DNA from: Paragonimus westermani
Lineage: Eukaryota > Platyhelminthes > Trematoda > Plagiorchiida > Troglotrematidae
Direction: 5' to 3'
Assembly: GCA_008508345.1 (NCBI GenBank)
Contig: QNGE01003754.1
Location: forward strand, 1-64,000
Length of the DNA stretch: 64,000 bases
The notes under the pieces were generated by a model. It ran no database searches, was not told the origin of the DNA, and saw only the letters and a program-made list of their open reading frames with translations. How positions within the stretch are numbered: position 1 is the first letter of the stretch; the number at the start of each line of letters is the position of its first letter. Positions 49,234-62,150 of the stretch are shown in pieces. A program made the translations under genes and the position numbers.

Positions 49234-49320
49234 TTTCGAAAGAAAAAATTACACTCGAATTATGTCCCGGTTGGAGCTCTTCAGTTTCACATTTTCTCGC
49301 GATGGCGAGGACTCCTGGTA
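49234..49320 (-). repeat. Possible copy of dispersed SINE-like repeat
   Basis: TTTCGAAAGAAA..ACTCGAATT..GAGCTCTTCAG..CGAGGACTCC follows the same order as the end of copy B (TTTCGAAAAGAAACAGTAGACTCGAG..AGAGCTTATTA..GACTTGAACTCC). Low identity; alignment needed. Confidence 0.3.
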
Positions 49321-51275
49321 CATTGTTATGACGCAACTCTGTTGTTCATTATCGCGATAGCCAAACAATGAGCATAAATGAATTTTCCCATGCACGCGTC
49401 CAATCGCGTCTGCCTGTAAACAATGAACAGGTCGACTTGAGAGGAAACAATAGGTGCTTTGTTAACTCAGTGACCCAAGAACTAGATACCTGAATCAGTT
49501 CATAGCGTCACAAAGTTGAATTTGTGATCTCTGCTGTCGAACTAGAGTAGTCGGTCATTCAGATATGATAATCCAGTCGTGCCCGAAGAAAGGGCACTTG
49601 TTCACCAATTAACAGGGTTGCTCAGTGAAAGCATAGTCAGACTTCCATTTCCGGCTGTGGAAAAGATGTGTACTATTGACAAGCTTTAACAGGAGTGAAA
49701 CTCAAGAATAATGTATCGGTTCAGTAGGATCCAGCCGACATTTCTGAAAAAAATGAAGTTTACTCAGTTATGTACTGTGTTTGCTTTACAAAGATGATTA
49801 ATGCAGATTAGCATTGTTTATACGGAACGGGCGAGATGTGAACGCACATAATTTCCTGTCAGAATTGGTCACACTTTCATGTGATGCTTCTCACTTCTCG
49901 TTGCCATCGCCAACATGCTGTTTTTTCAGTCAGAATACAAATTGTGAAAGGAGTGAATGAATTATTATTGTCCAGCAATAAATGGTAACCGCACGTACCA
50001 CGGATGCTATATGGGCAACAACCTTTTTCCCATGTTCCTGTCCACTACTCCATCGGGTCCCAGGGAAGGCATACAAATTATGTAACAACCGTGTACCTCG
50101 TCGTTAAGCGTGCTGTTAGAACTGGCGAACTAATGGTTTTTTGTTGTTACGATGACGAATAAACAAGTACTAACTGCTTTATTGCGAAGTTACCACTTCA
50201 TAAGATTCTGCGTAGTACGAACCAACGGAAAGGTGCCCACCTTCTAGATTCAAAACAACCAACCTGTTCGTAATATCACATTGCTAACCTCACTATTTGT
50301 GAAGGTGAAAGAGCAACCGTACTGGTAGTAGAACCCGATACTTGGCCGCTCAAATCAAAACGCGATTTCTCACACAGTTAGGAGCTCAGTTAGACTAGGT
50401 CCACTTTTATGTGGACGCTGATCAGCAAATCCACTTACAAACGCTTCAATGTGTGTAATGAAACTATACACAAAGACAAATTTGCAACACTTCCTCGTGA
50501 TTTTGTGAGATAACGCGGGTAGTGTTTTCCAGCTGACTGAATGTGTGACATCGGTGCGCTCAACTCTCTCACGTATGCTTGGCTCTGCGGCGACCTTGAC
50601 AATCATTTGATTCCTGTTGTCACCCTTTCGACCACTAATCCCTCTTAGTAAGCAGGACAAGATCGCACTTGTGTAAGTCAGCAGGCAGGCAAATTAGGAA
50701 TTGTGCCGCGGCCTAATCAATGCATACGCACAATGAGAAAGATCCTTAGTTAAACGGTAATTGTGGCCAGATGTTATATTAGATTAAAATTTATCGCAAG
50801 CCATACGATAGCCATATTAAATTTAACGAGATAGCTGCAAGCTCTCCCAATTTCATGTGATAGGTGTCGCGAAGTGGAAGCGGGCTAAAATATAATCGAA
50901 AATCACTTTTCTGGCAAAATGACAGGTTTCTAGTACATCTGTTAGAGAACATAGATGCATTACTGACGTAGAACAAAACTGACAAATCTTTGTGGAGCGG
51001 TAGTCAAAACGCTGCCTTCACAGTCTGGCGACAATAACACTGTACAAGGAGGCCAATTAATACTGAGCAGGATATTTCACGCCGGACATAACAACCGCAT
51101 ATATGACGAACATAATGTTAAAAGGTGGCACCGAAACTGTTAAGCAGTTGGAGAAAATTGGACAGTAGGTTACACCTCTAAAATTATCACAGGCAGAAGT
51201 GAACAGTGTTGATATAAATAGAGCATCGCACTCAATAGACCGCCGCTTTCTCAGTCTCATAAAATTCCCAGTTGG

Positions 51276-51470
51276 ATCTTTTCGAAAGTAGACTCAAGTT
51301 TCACTCTCATCAGAACTCGTCAGTAGTGAATATTCTTGCCACGACCATCACCAGAATTTTTACAAACCAACCGTGTTGAGCACTGCGCCGTAGACCTCAC
51401 AGTAGGCACGACCGAATAATCTAATCCGAAAGCTCAACCACTTTCGCTTGTGAGCAATGAGCAGTTTGCC
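51276..51470 (-). repeat. Copy C of dispersed SINE-like repeat
   Basis: Minus strand: head GCTCACAAGCGAAAGTGGTTGA, middle GTGCTCAACACGGTTGG, then GGTCGTGGCAAGAATATTCAC and tail GAAACTTGAGTCTAC. It shares these blocks in the same order with copy B; a middle segment differs (TTTGTAAAAATTCTGGTGAT here). Confidence 0.68.
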
Positions 51471-54400
51471 CGATAGTCTCGACAGAAGACAGTAAATGTC
51501 ATGTTAGCTCCAATCGATGACCCTCCCAGCAAAACTTCCCTCTAAGATAAATTAACAGAAACTGTCAAATTGTTGCGCAATATTTTGATTACTAATGAAC
51601 GTTGTTTCATGCTAAAAATCCGTCAGTCTGTACCAACACCGCCAATTTCCAACAGCTTGTCACATTTTTTATGGAAGCTAATGAAGAGATAAATAATGCA
51701 GACAGTTATTCATCTCACTGTATTCATTGTGCAAGTGCTGTTGTACAACCGGCCATTTTGGGCAACGTTAGTGAGAACGTAGTTCCGATTGACATTGTTT
51801 CGACGATCTCATGAAGTTTGCTACTTGTCGGATAAGGGTTAGTCTTGCAAAGTGGTTATAACCATCGTTGAAGCATGTTAGTGCGAAATTACCCACATGC
51901 CCCAAGAACATCAGAGATGAAGAGAAGAATCTAGAATCATGAATTGATGTATTGTATTCCTCATGTTTAGTGACATACTGACACTACGATTTAAGTGGTA
52001 AGCTTTTTATTCCTCCTCCTACAGTACATAATATTTCCAGTTACCATGAGGCCGGGAAAGTTCAACCCCTAGAAGTGTTTCGACTCATTCCTCGAATCCA
52101 AACCACCTTACCCTCTCTGATTGTGCTAGATTACCAAATGTCCCTTCTCGTTCTCTGTTTTAAGTAGGCCCCCGGCTTTTGTTTCGCCTCTGGGACAGAG
52201 TTACTTAACACTTCGTTTGTTTGTTCTCTCACTCAGTATTGAGATGGTTGGAATCTGTACTCATGTACTTGGGTGCTCCTCCTGTAACGGCCGTGTTCGT
52301 ATGTTGTTTTCTAGTGGCAATTTTCAAAGATTGGTTCTCCATCGTAGTGTTGTTAGTTTGTGAGTCTCGTCAGTCAGGTCCGTTATGACGAAGCTGTTAC
52401 ATTTATCCGAGCATTCGTTGCACTCGATCTTTGTGCAAAATGAATACGCAATCGGTTTCGCACTTCACTGTCTTGTCACAGTATATCCGCACCATATTGT
52501 TGTAATGGTTGTAAAAATGTAGCGGGATAAAATATTCACGAGAGGTCGTTGTTAAAATGGAAATAAAACATGGTATTCAGTAGCTGAGTAAGCGCTCAGT
52601 CAGTTCCAGAATCCAGCACGACCAGAAATATGGGTTCCTCTGCGCCGTGTCCGTTTCCATGCTCCGAGCGACCAATAGGCACGATGGAACGCATTATTCT
52701 CACTTGGTGCAGACAATCTATTGAGTAAGCTACACAGCAAAGGAAGATCCTTTGAAGTACCCTCTGTTTAGTCACTCTGTTCGTTAGGTTGTTGGTGCAT
52801 TGAAACACCGCTTTGCCTACTTCCAGGAAATGCTCAAAGTAGGCACGGACACATGGTCGAAAAACATATTTACCACACTAAATTTGCAGCGATGATCACC
52901 ATATTTTTCGATTAAATGTAAGGTTAAAAGACTATTAGCATAGTCAGTAAGTGTGACTTAAAGCAGTGCACAGTCTAGCTGTAAACGATACTTACTGTTA
53001 CTCTCACACATTTCCCTTTGCAACGAACGTTGATTTCTGTCACAAGACGTCTTTAGAAGTTGCGCTTTTACAAATTCTCCCCAGTATGCTTGATGTCTGT
53101 TTAAATTTGCCATATGCAACCATTGGGTTAGTCGTACGCCTTGTCTAGTGTTCACTTGGCGAAACCTACACGCAAAAATAAGAAGGTGACGTACATAATG
53201 TGTTCCAGTTCGTCGTAGAATGGACCATGTTAAACGAATTATTGCAGCCGAGATCGTGTTAGCAACGTCCAAATATTCTGCATCTAAGACAGCTCAAGTT
53301 AATTACGGTAATATGTTATTGCTGTATGAGCGTTACTCTGCGTGCTCAGCGCTCCGTAGCAAACTTGAGTCAGCACAAGTGATTACGAGAAGTGAGTAAC
53401 TGAAATCGGCAATATTTGTCCACCAGGTAGGAAGTCTAATGTTGTTGTCAATTTAGCACCAGTGCACTCAGCGTTCGGTTCATATCGCGCTAGCAATTTA
53501 GGCTCACTTCTGTAATGGTTTCTACAGTCTTCCGTAAAATTAACCAATCAATTTAGTAGGCTGGGCATTTATCGGTCAGCATCACCGCCTACGATTTTTT
53601 AAACAGTAAGATGACGGAAACTGGTAGTCACTAGCAATTCATGGTGATCAAACAATAGTTAAGAGGATAAATACACATTAATAAATGTTTCTGCATACAT
53701 ACTACTAACAAGTAAATGGTTGTGATTGGATTGACGAGGTTGACATACTCTGAATTAATGTGATATATTGCAGTCTTGATTAATGTGTCCAGATGGGCCG
53801 GGCGATCTGTGACCCACGTGGGTTCAGCAAAAACCACACTGGAAGGCTGAGTTAGATTGCGAAATCAAACTGTCACATCGTCGCGTTAATTGTTCCTACA
53901 ATCTAAAGTCAATGTACACATCAGTTTCAGTTAATGCGGATTTGGTCGTGATTACATAAAATTTGATGGTACAGTATGAGCTAGTGCCAAAAGTTTGTTC
54001 TTCACTGAAGGCAGTTGTCATTTGTATCCCTCGAAAGGATCGTTTGATCAATGAGACCAACGATGTTAGAGACAAAATCAAAGTATTTGAATTTTATGTA
54101 TGGCAGCTGGATATGAAATTTCGTGTTCTCAGTTATGGTCTCTTTCCTCTAAATGTTCACTTTGTATGGTATCTATTAACAACTCCAAGAGAGAATAGTT
54201 GTTGTCATGCAAGGTGTTAAAGCGTAATCAACTTGCAATGACTAATCGTTCAAATCACAAACAATACGCCCATCTTGAATAGACACTGTTTCAATTATTG
54301 CTCGTTCATTTATCATTGGTGTAGAGCGTTTGAAATATGAATGCTGCTGAGTCCGGCTTCATTCACAATGGCCTGCTGATCTCAGCCTTTGTTGCCGCAT

Positions 54401-57195
54401 TTGACAGTGGTCAACAGTCGTATCGGTCAGGATTTTGATGTCTACCATCACTTTCCACTGTACGTTAGGTCCACTTATCTATTTCCGTTGTAGTGACACT
54501 TTAATCGTCATCTGTAGTCGCCATGTCTGATTCACATAACATTGCTGCTCATATGTCTTTCAAACCGGAAATAGAACTGAAAACTTTCTCGTTCTTCACA
54601 CCATACGTGAACAAAACAGATGGTGCCGCGTAGGAAAACTTGGTGTTCATTACTTCAAAATCGCGCATAAATTAACCATACTCCGGCAAGCCCAAATTTT
54701 GACAAACATCTCGGTTTAGGCCATCATGTTTTGATCAACCTATCGGAAAAAGAAACAACAACGATAGTCACGCTATATTCTCTAGAAATTTTTCAGTTCT
54801 CAAGTTACTCTTTCGCAGGATTCTCAGGAACGATCCATGATTAACAAGTGTTGTCCGTTTACAAGAACACAAAAATGACAGCTCGGAATTTCTACGTAGT
54901 TAACGTCTCAATAATGTATAAATTCCCACCTAGTGACACAGACTACGTACACGTGTAGAAAGTAAGTTCGAGCTATAACTTGATGTTGAGATTTGATGTC
55001 AAGTTACGGAATACGACAATCAGAACATTTACTGCACCGGTTGGCCCATTTTCCCGGGAGAGATAACAACGAAACCTTTGTTATGATTCAAATATTTCCA
55101 AGGACTAGAACATAACTTTAAATTTTCAAGCGATGATATGTATTGTGACATTTTTTAGGTGTAATAAAATAATCCCTACTAACCTTCTTTCGACAATATT
55201 CTTGATTTCATAACAATCGCTTCGCACATTTCACTGGAACCCCTTTCCAGAAGCGACACATTTACTGATGTGCACTATATGAGTATTGAGTATGCTGCGT
55301 TCACCAACCACTGTTCAAGTAAAGAACTAAGTTTTGGTCGTCCACGAGACCGCAACTGCTTAAGGGGATAGCAGTATGAGCCGACTCCTTTAGGAGAACC
55401 TCACTTTTCATTCGACTAATGTCTAAGGTCAAACAATGTGGATCACTTGTTGCTCTCCATGCTCACGTAACCGCAATCTAACAGACGTGTTTCACCTGAG
55501 GCACACGTGAGGCAGAGATGCGGTTAGTAGTGCAGCGTCAACAGCACAGAACACGCAGCAGCCTACCATTCGTATATGTTTTTAACCGTGGACGCACGCC
55601 ACTCTCATTCTTTTTTATGCTGGCTGCATCTATCACATTCCGTCGCATTTAACTAACTCTGAGCATAATCGGTCTAGTCTGTTGGGGTCAGCCGTTCCTT
55701 CACGTTCTTCTTGGCACACCGTTTCTTGACACGACTGTGTACTATACGTTGTCACCTGTTTATAATAGACTGTTTGCTTGCTGTGCTTCAAACGTACTGC
55801 GTACTTGTGTGTACCATATAAACGTACGACGCCGGATAGAAAAACTTATGAAATTTATAGACAATTTCCCTTCAAAGAAAGACCAAACGACACTTTCCTG
55901 AGACCAACTTCAATCAAAGAATCAATTACGGAACTCACAGCGACACATTCTTTGTTGCAATGCATACCAGGCATACTACAAGATTAATGGATAAACTTTA
56001 ACAATACCAGAACCGCAAAATAGTTTCATTCCGTGAACACTGACGACAGTTTATACTGAGAACTTGTGAAATCTATTTCAAATGACTGAGTTGGATACGT
56101 GTAATGATGATTCAACGAGAAAGTGCGAAAATCTCAGTGGCTGGTGTGTTGTGTGTCGGCCGCTCTATGAAAACATTAATACAGACCTGTACCTGCACCA
56201 TTTGTTTCCTTAATACTTGCGGTATGCACGAGCTAATTCGTAGTACCTGGCACTTTGTTCTGTCTTCGTATGCATGCCAGTGAAATAAAATCTCTCCAAA
56301 GTGAAAAATGCTTAGGAACATAAAAGGTAGCCACCGCAAGACAGTGGTCGTCTTGAACAGGATTGAGAGGTGTTTCTAATGTACAAGCAACAACATTCGT
56401 ACAAAGCTTAATGAGCAATATTTCATACATGTTTGTTTCATGCATATCACAGATCTCATCGTCCCTCATCACTTGAGTTCAAATGTGTGTCAGATTCAGA
56501 ATCAACTGTCGACAACTTTTCGGAACACACTTTAAAAACTGTTAAATGTACGTGTTAGTTTCTCCTCCATATCTCTTCAATGTGTACGGTTACGGTGTGC
56601 AAAGTTACCCAAAAAGCCGGGCAACAAAAGAAACAGAAAGTTGCCCTAGTTTGGTTACCGTACAAGCTGGAAGCTTGCCGGCTTAGGAAACCTACAGAAA
56701 TCTTCACCCGAAATGTTACTGGAAGGCTTACCTGGATGACTTCGTTTCAGTCTCAAGATAATTCGTAGTGTTAGAAAAATTATCTTATATGGGAAATTAA
56801 AAATTTGGTTTTATCATCGTTAATCATTGCTGTATGACACACAACCACATCTTGTATGAGCTGCGGTTCAGTATGATCGCCTGACAAGTCACATCACTGA
56901 CTAATGCTGTCGAGCCAATCCCAGACATGACTCATAGTAGCAAAAGAATACACGCATCTGCTAAACAGCCTGTTCAACACCTGGACCTAAGGATTAGTCA
57001 AATGATATTAGAGATCAGAGCAAAGGTTCGGGTTTTATACGACTTGTTTCCACTACTCTGCGGACGGACGTATTATCGAGCAATGCAAGTATGTTTATAT
57101 CTGGAAGTCATTATATCCTGCGGTATTGTTAAGTGAGTGCAAAAGATCCCCGTTTTCTTCTTTGTCTCTGAAGTCCTGCCATGATGTGTTGAAAA

Positions 57196-57220
57196 AAATG
57201 ACGGATCACAACCGTCATTT
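57196..57220. repeat. Small hairpin, 9-bp stem
   Basis: AAATGACGG and CCGTCATTT pair over a 7-base loop. Possibly chance; no terminator or RNA role is implied. Confidence 0.6.
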
Positions 57221-58259
57221 CAAAACGTTGCCTCTTCCCTCAGACCATCGGACACCGTCTCTCAGATTAATATATCTAGGCTTCAAAACGTTCACAGTTT
57301 GAGGCTTAAAAAGTGTTCCACCCGCAAGATTGTTTCACTAAAGACTAACCACTGGAAATGTTTCGGGGTAGAGGTGTACTACAAAGTATATGAACAGTGA
57401 GTAGTTAAACACTGTAAGGATTTGAGAGGTGGTCAACAAGGAATAGGGTGATCCCGTGATAAGTCAGTTGAAACAACTTGAGGAATGCCGTGGTAGCGTC
57501 TTCTGACGATGTTGCACTACAGCACACTAGATTGCTTCCATTCGTGTATATGTACTGCTTATGACCCAGTATCATCTGCTGCGTTCGTCGTCCACCGATT
57601 GCTTACAAATTCTCAACATAATACTCATTCTTTATAGCACTTTCCATGCATACGCTTATCTCATCAATATACTTCCTGGTTTACTTTATTTGTGCGTATA
57701 TTTTCATTAGGTGGCCTACCACTGATTAGTCAAGAATGGCTCCATTTTCTGAAAATGACATCCAGATACCAGATACCGTAATGGTGCATGTACTCAAACA
57801 TTACAAGGTGGAAGAAACTGCTGCATGATATGGGGGGTAATGCAGTAATTAGGTTTTATCAGACGTCCCATTCAAATGCTGCGGACCATCCCGAACCGGC
57901 CGTGCACGTCCTGTGTATGATTCGCTTTCTTCAGCTAACGACTGATTTGCTACTGAGTGGAGGCTTTGAGACTTGGGAACAAGGAGGGTCGGGGGAATGT
58001 CGTTAGAGATGTATGAAGGTTGTAGGAAAATTTCGTCTGTGACTTTTGCAGAAATATGAGTAAATTCATAAGTTGTTACAACAGGGAGAAACACTTCTGT
58101 ATGTACGCTCCTGTCTGTGTGCTGGTCGGCGAAAATTGTGTTGGATGGTTTGTGGGTGTAAACAAATGAGTGGAACGAAATAAAAAGCAAACTCACTGAA
58201 GCTGCTGGTTGCGACCATTTCAGCGGATCGAACTGAAACTGCACTTAGTCAAAAATGCG

Positions 58260-61200
58260 CCGTTAATGACTTGCAATCTTGAGCTTATATAGCAGTTAGT
58301 AAACTTGTAATGCCGGTTTCCTCTCCCATACTTCCCGATCGTATAGCACGTTAAAACTCTCAACCGGTTCAAAAGTGACCACATACTCGGTCAATAAGTT
58401 ATAGTGTGATTAAACACTAATTGTGATAGTTCTGCCCGCGAAGTAACCTGCCTGTTCACTTACTCAGTTTCAGCCACTGACCTGCTGAACGTCCATTCTT
58501 ACTTAACGGAAGGTTTGGCAATGGATGACCCGGGGTGTGGAGTATTTTGTAGGTAAGAGTTAGGTCCCTCTGAGATGTCTGTAGCTCATTATGAATTGAC
58601 CTGGTTCTGTTATTCCTATGGGGCAAGCGATTTTCCTGGGTTCTATAATTCTTCTAGTGGTCCGTCTCTGAACACTTCTGATGAGTGCCGGATCTTCCTT
58701 AAAATAAGGACCACAAGCCTGGTTATTCTCTTCCAGGTGTGCGCAGATCATGGGGAAACATTTGAGAGTGGAACCATCCACAGATTCTTCCAAAGAGGTT
58801 CAGGATTATTTGTGTTTTTCAGTTGTGACTGCACAAGATGTAGACGGAGTCCATCTGTCTGTCGTTAAGGTCTCTAGGTCTCTTTCTCAAAGTAACACAG
58901 ACAGCTTCGTTCCGCCGAAGTAACGGTCAGTACAATCTCGATGGTGAACCTGCATAGCTTTACATTTGCTAACATTGAAGGGTAGGCTGTTTTTCATGTA
59001 CCGCTGATTCATAGTTTGCGAATCGTTTTGTAGTTTCATCAAACCTTCGGAGTACTGCAGATTTCGTCAGAGCTCTGTTACATTGATGTAGGACAAAATT
59101 GACGAGGTGGTTTAAGATCGAAAAGAGAGTTCTAAGACTGATTTTGCGGTAGGCCGCAGTTGACAGAGTACCATGGTGACAGTTGTTCATTTACCATAAA
59201 GTTGAACCTGATTTAAATCATATTATCTTCAAGCCAGTTGAGTAACCTCTCAAAATGGCTATAATTATTAGGTTTTGCAACAGGACGGATTGATTACCTG
59301 TGCCTAAGTGTCTGGAAGAGTCAAGATAAACCACCTCTGTGAACAGTACTGCGTCCGCGGTCCTACTCCAAGCGCTACGAGCGGTCAGCAGATTCCTGTT
59401 ATATGAGCATCCCGTACGAAATCCGCGTTGCTCTTTATTGAGTTTCGATTCTTTAACGCTGACCCAGAACGAATCATCTGATGGGCTCTTCAGTAAGTTG
59501 GAAACTAACTGAAGTTAACGCTGCTGTGCGATAGTTTGCTAAGTCATCTTTCTACTAATCTTCCAACATAAATGTGACTTTAATTATTTTCCAGGCTTTC
59601 AGTAAACAGCCAGTTGGAAAGGAGCGACTAAATTTTACTGCAAATTGTTCTGTTAATTCGGTGGTACAGCCTTTCAAGACGACAAGAAGAATAGAGGCTG
59701 GGCCGATCGATATATGTGTTAGTTGATTCTCCAAATTGACTCTGACTTGAAACATTGTAATTTAGGCTAACTCAGATAAGTTGCTGCTTATGTGCTTAAA
59801 CGTTGCTCACGATTTTCCGCTATATACACTTGAATACTGGTCATCCAGAGTGTTCATCATCTTTGCACCTGTATTGGTTGACCCACTAAATGTTTGCAGC
59901 TTCGAAATGCCAGCCCCGCTCCGTGTGTGCACTTCGCAGAAGAAAAGCTCAGGATTCGCATTCAGTTTGCAAGAAGACCGCTTTGATAACAAATTCAATC
60001 CTCTCTGATAATTTAGCGAGAAGGCGTCCAATAAAGCACAATCTTTATTGTCCAAATCGCCAGTCACATGCAACGCGCGATCTCCCGTTTATGTGTCATA
60101 ATTCCAACCCGTAACACCCCCCCGGTTTCCGTTCACACGTCGTGTGCACTTCTAACCGGTTTACGTGTGTGACTGGTGCCTTCTATCGGAGGGTTTTCCG
60201 CTTGCCATTCCTCGTGTTTGTCCTATTTCGTTGCGCGATGGCTCGTCCGGCTGCTCGTGCTGTCCGCCATTCACCCAGTTTTGGCCTCGACCGTATTCCA
60301 ACATCGTGTGGGGATGTTCCTCTAAATGTTAGAAAAACCACGACTCCGATCTGGCCGTCTGTCGTATTTCGCCTGCCCTGCCTCGCCCGTTGTTCCGATC
60401 CAGGCATCCGGTCGCGCACGTTGTTCTTGATGCGATCGCAGCAGGCTTTTGAACGTACCTTCCCCTCGCATTGAGTTATTCGGTCGAGCGTTCGAAAACT
60501 CGCACTTCCGACCTGACAATCCATCACAATAACACAGGTTGTAGAATTGTACCACATGACATAACCAACAAACCAGAGTCCAGCTTCTAAATAACACCTG
60601 CTCCAGTTTGAACGTTTCATTGTAACCAGGTATTTGGTTCTATTCCATAGGCTTCTCTGCTTTCTACTACTCCAGGGACGCTTTGCTGGAATATGGTTAT
60701 TAACAGCATTGGGGATTTCTTCAGCGACGATTTGTCGCTGATCATCTAGGCCGAATAAGGTGAAGGAATCAAAACAGTCATCCTTACTAAGCTGTCTCCA
60801 ACCCTGCGAAATTCACCTCATGGTAGGCCTCTAGACCTGTATTTCTGGGAATATATTGCTAGTTCCGTGTAGATACCTGAACTCAAGTGGACCTGTGACA
60901 TTTAGAATGCTTCCTCCATCCGTCTCGTTAGTAAGAATGTAATGAAGACAGGATGGTCCCTGTCCTAACCGCCACCTCGTATGGTCTTGGGTATGCTGAA
61001 AGAGTTCGACTGTTTTTTATTGCTCCAATGAAATATGCGGCAGAGGAAGACGATGCAGTACTGACCAAAGGATCCATGGATTCTAGCTCCAGGTGAATGA
61101 AATATTCCAATATCAGGGTTTGTGCATAACCTAATGATGTACATAACGTTGTGCAAAGTCGACTTGACAAAACTATGAGCAAATAGAAATCAGTAAATCA

Positions 61201-61270
61201 AACCACTCAAACAAGTGGAGTTGCGAGTGACGTTATTCACTTGCCAGACTAGTTCCAGAAGATCCAACGG
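58260..61270 (-). pseudogene. Decayed CR1-like non-LTR retrotransposon (LINE)
   Basis: Minus-strand reading across stops and frameshifts gives the order of a CR1-type ORF2. Endonuclease end: RLGQGPSCLHYILTNETDGG (near 60,970-60,900). Linker: FTLFGLDDQRQIVAEEIPNA and RKQRSLWNRTKYLVTMKR (60,760-60,610). Region before the polymerase: NPELFFCEVHTRSGAG and NTLDDQYSSVYS (59,960-59,820). Polymerase: GPASILLVVLKGCTTELTEQ (59,705-59,645), VVYLDSSRH (near 59,325), QLSPWYSVNCGLPQ (near 59,170), LPFNVSKCKAM (near 58,960). C-terminus: NQACGPYFKEDPALIRSVQR (58,715-58,650) and YVVTFEPVESF (near 58,375). The segment that should hold the catalytic ADD box between GLPQ and LPFN is missing, so the copy is dead. 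It is broken by a block at 60,080-60,520. Confidence 0.87.
60080..60520. mobile_element. CpG-rich block interrupting the LINE
   Basis: The LINE reading stops near YVMWYNSTT (about 60,530) and resumes at NKDCALLDAFSLNYQRGLN (about 60,050). The bases between are visibly richer in G+C and in CpG than the surroundings. They carry open frames on both strands (plus 60,142-60,474, minus 60,183-60,620) with no domain I recognise. A nested insertion is the simplest reading. I could not define target-site duplications or terminal repeats. Confidence 0.5.
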
Positions 61271-62150
61271 CAACCCGTTGGGAATGAATTAGGTTTATAA
61301 GTGTGATCCCAACTAAGAAGCTACATCACCTTCTTTACCAATTTTCCCATCACCGTGAAACAGTCATGCCTTGGATGGAAAATCCGCCACTTCGTATCCT
61401 TTATTCACATAGGACTTCTGTGATGCCTACGATAAATGGGTTTCGCCTGGCACAGATGTCACGAAGCGTGTCCAGTTTATTAATGAATGAAGGCGCGTTG
61501 GAAGTAGTAGTAGAAAGGAAGCAGCTTCACTGCCTACAGCGTGGATAGCAGATGAATTTACTCAGTGAGACTCGTCAGTTGAGAAGGGCTGAGTCAGTGT
61601 ATTGTGGTGTATTTTGAAGTTGTCATCCCTTATTACGACGTCGGCGAGTCAGGTGTCTTTGAACTCCTGGAGTGAATTTGGCATCTGCGTAAAGGTTATC
61701 CGAGAATAGTGTTAGGAATAACATCATTAACTTTTGTGGCAATATGTAGTCGTCTCCATTCAGATGTGATGTTTACTGATCTGTAGTAGAAGTTCCGCAA
61801 TTGGATTTATTCCAAGTTGAACACAATCGGCACCTGATCGCGGGTGGCCGATTTCGGGAGAAAACACTAGACCTGACTTTTGTCCGTATTGGAGCTTGTC
61901 ATTAGTGTGCATCCCTTTCCGATCGAGGTTTGCACTCGGTTAAGAGGCGATATCATCAGAAACACCTGATAAGGTCATCGGTGGCAGTTGACGAAATATT
62001 TCAACAAAACACTGGCGTGCGAGTTCTTCCAGTTGAATCAACCAGTATGAGGTGTGAAGGTGTGTGTGGTTATCGTGCTAGCCCGATGAACCAATCAAAG
62101 TGCAACGGCATATAGAACGGACAGAACGTTTGGCAGAGCAAAGGCGCGTT
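61271..62150 (+). mobile_element. Probable 5' LTR and leader of the gypsy element
   Basis: No coding motif is seen in this stretch. It directly precedes a leader reading CAGTGGCGACGGCATC (about 62,155) and a gag-like ATG at 62,189, the place where the 5' LTR and primer-binding site of a Ty3/gypsy element should be. The exact LTR ends cannot be set because the 3' LTR lies beyond the window. Open frames at 61,303-61,548 and 61,930-62,115 are probably non-coding. Confidence 0.35.

Larger units (their letters stand above)
43002..58255. other. No recognisable gene; upstream region or first introns of PDE4
   Basis: Fifteen kilobases with no host exon I can support. The first PDE4 exon may lie here or beyond. 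It contains copies of a SINE-like repeat (about 44,150, 49,234 and 51,276), a 16-bp tandem duplication (47,028), a palindrome ACCCACGTGGGT (53,812-53,823) and a small hairpin (57,196-57,220). Open frames such as plus 47,781-48,173 and minus 52,958-53,272 show no motif. Confidence 0.6.
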
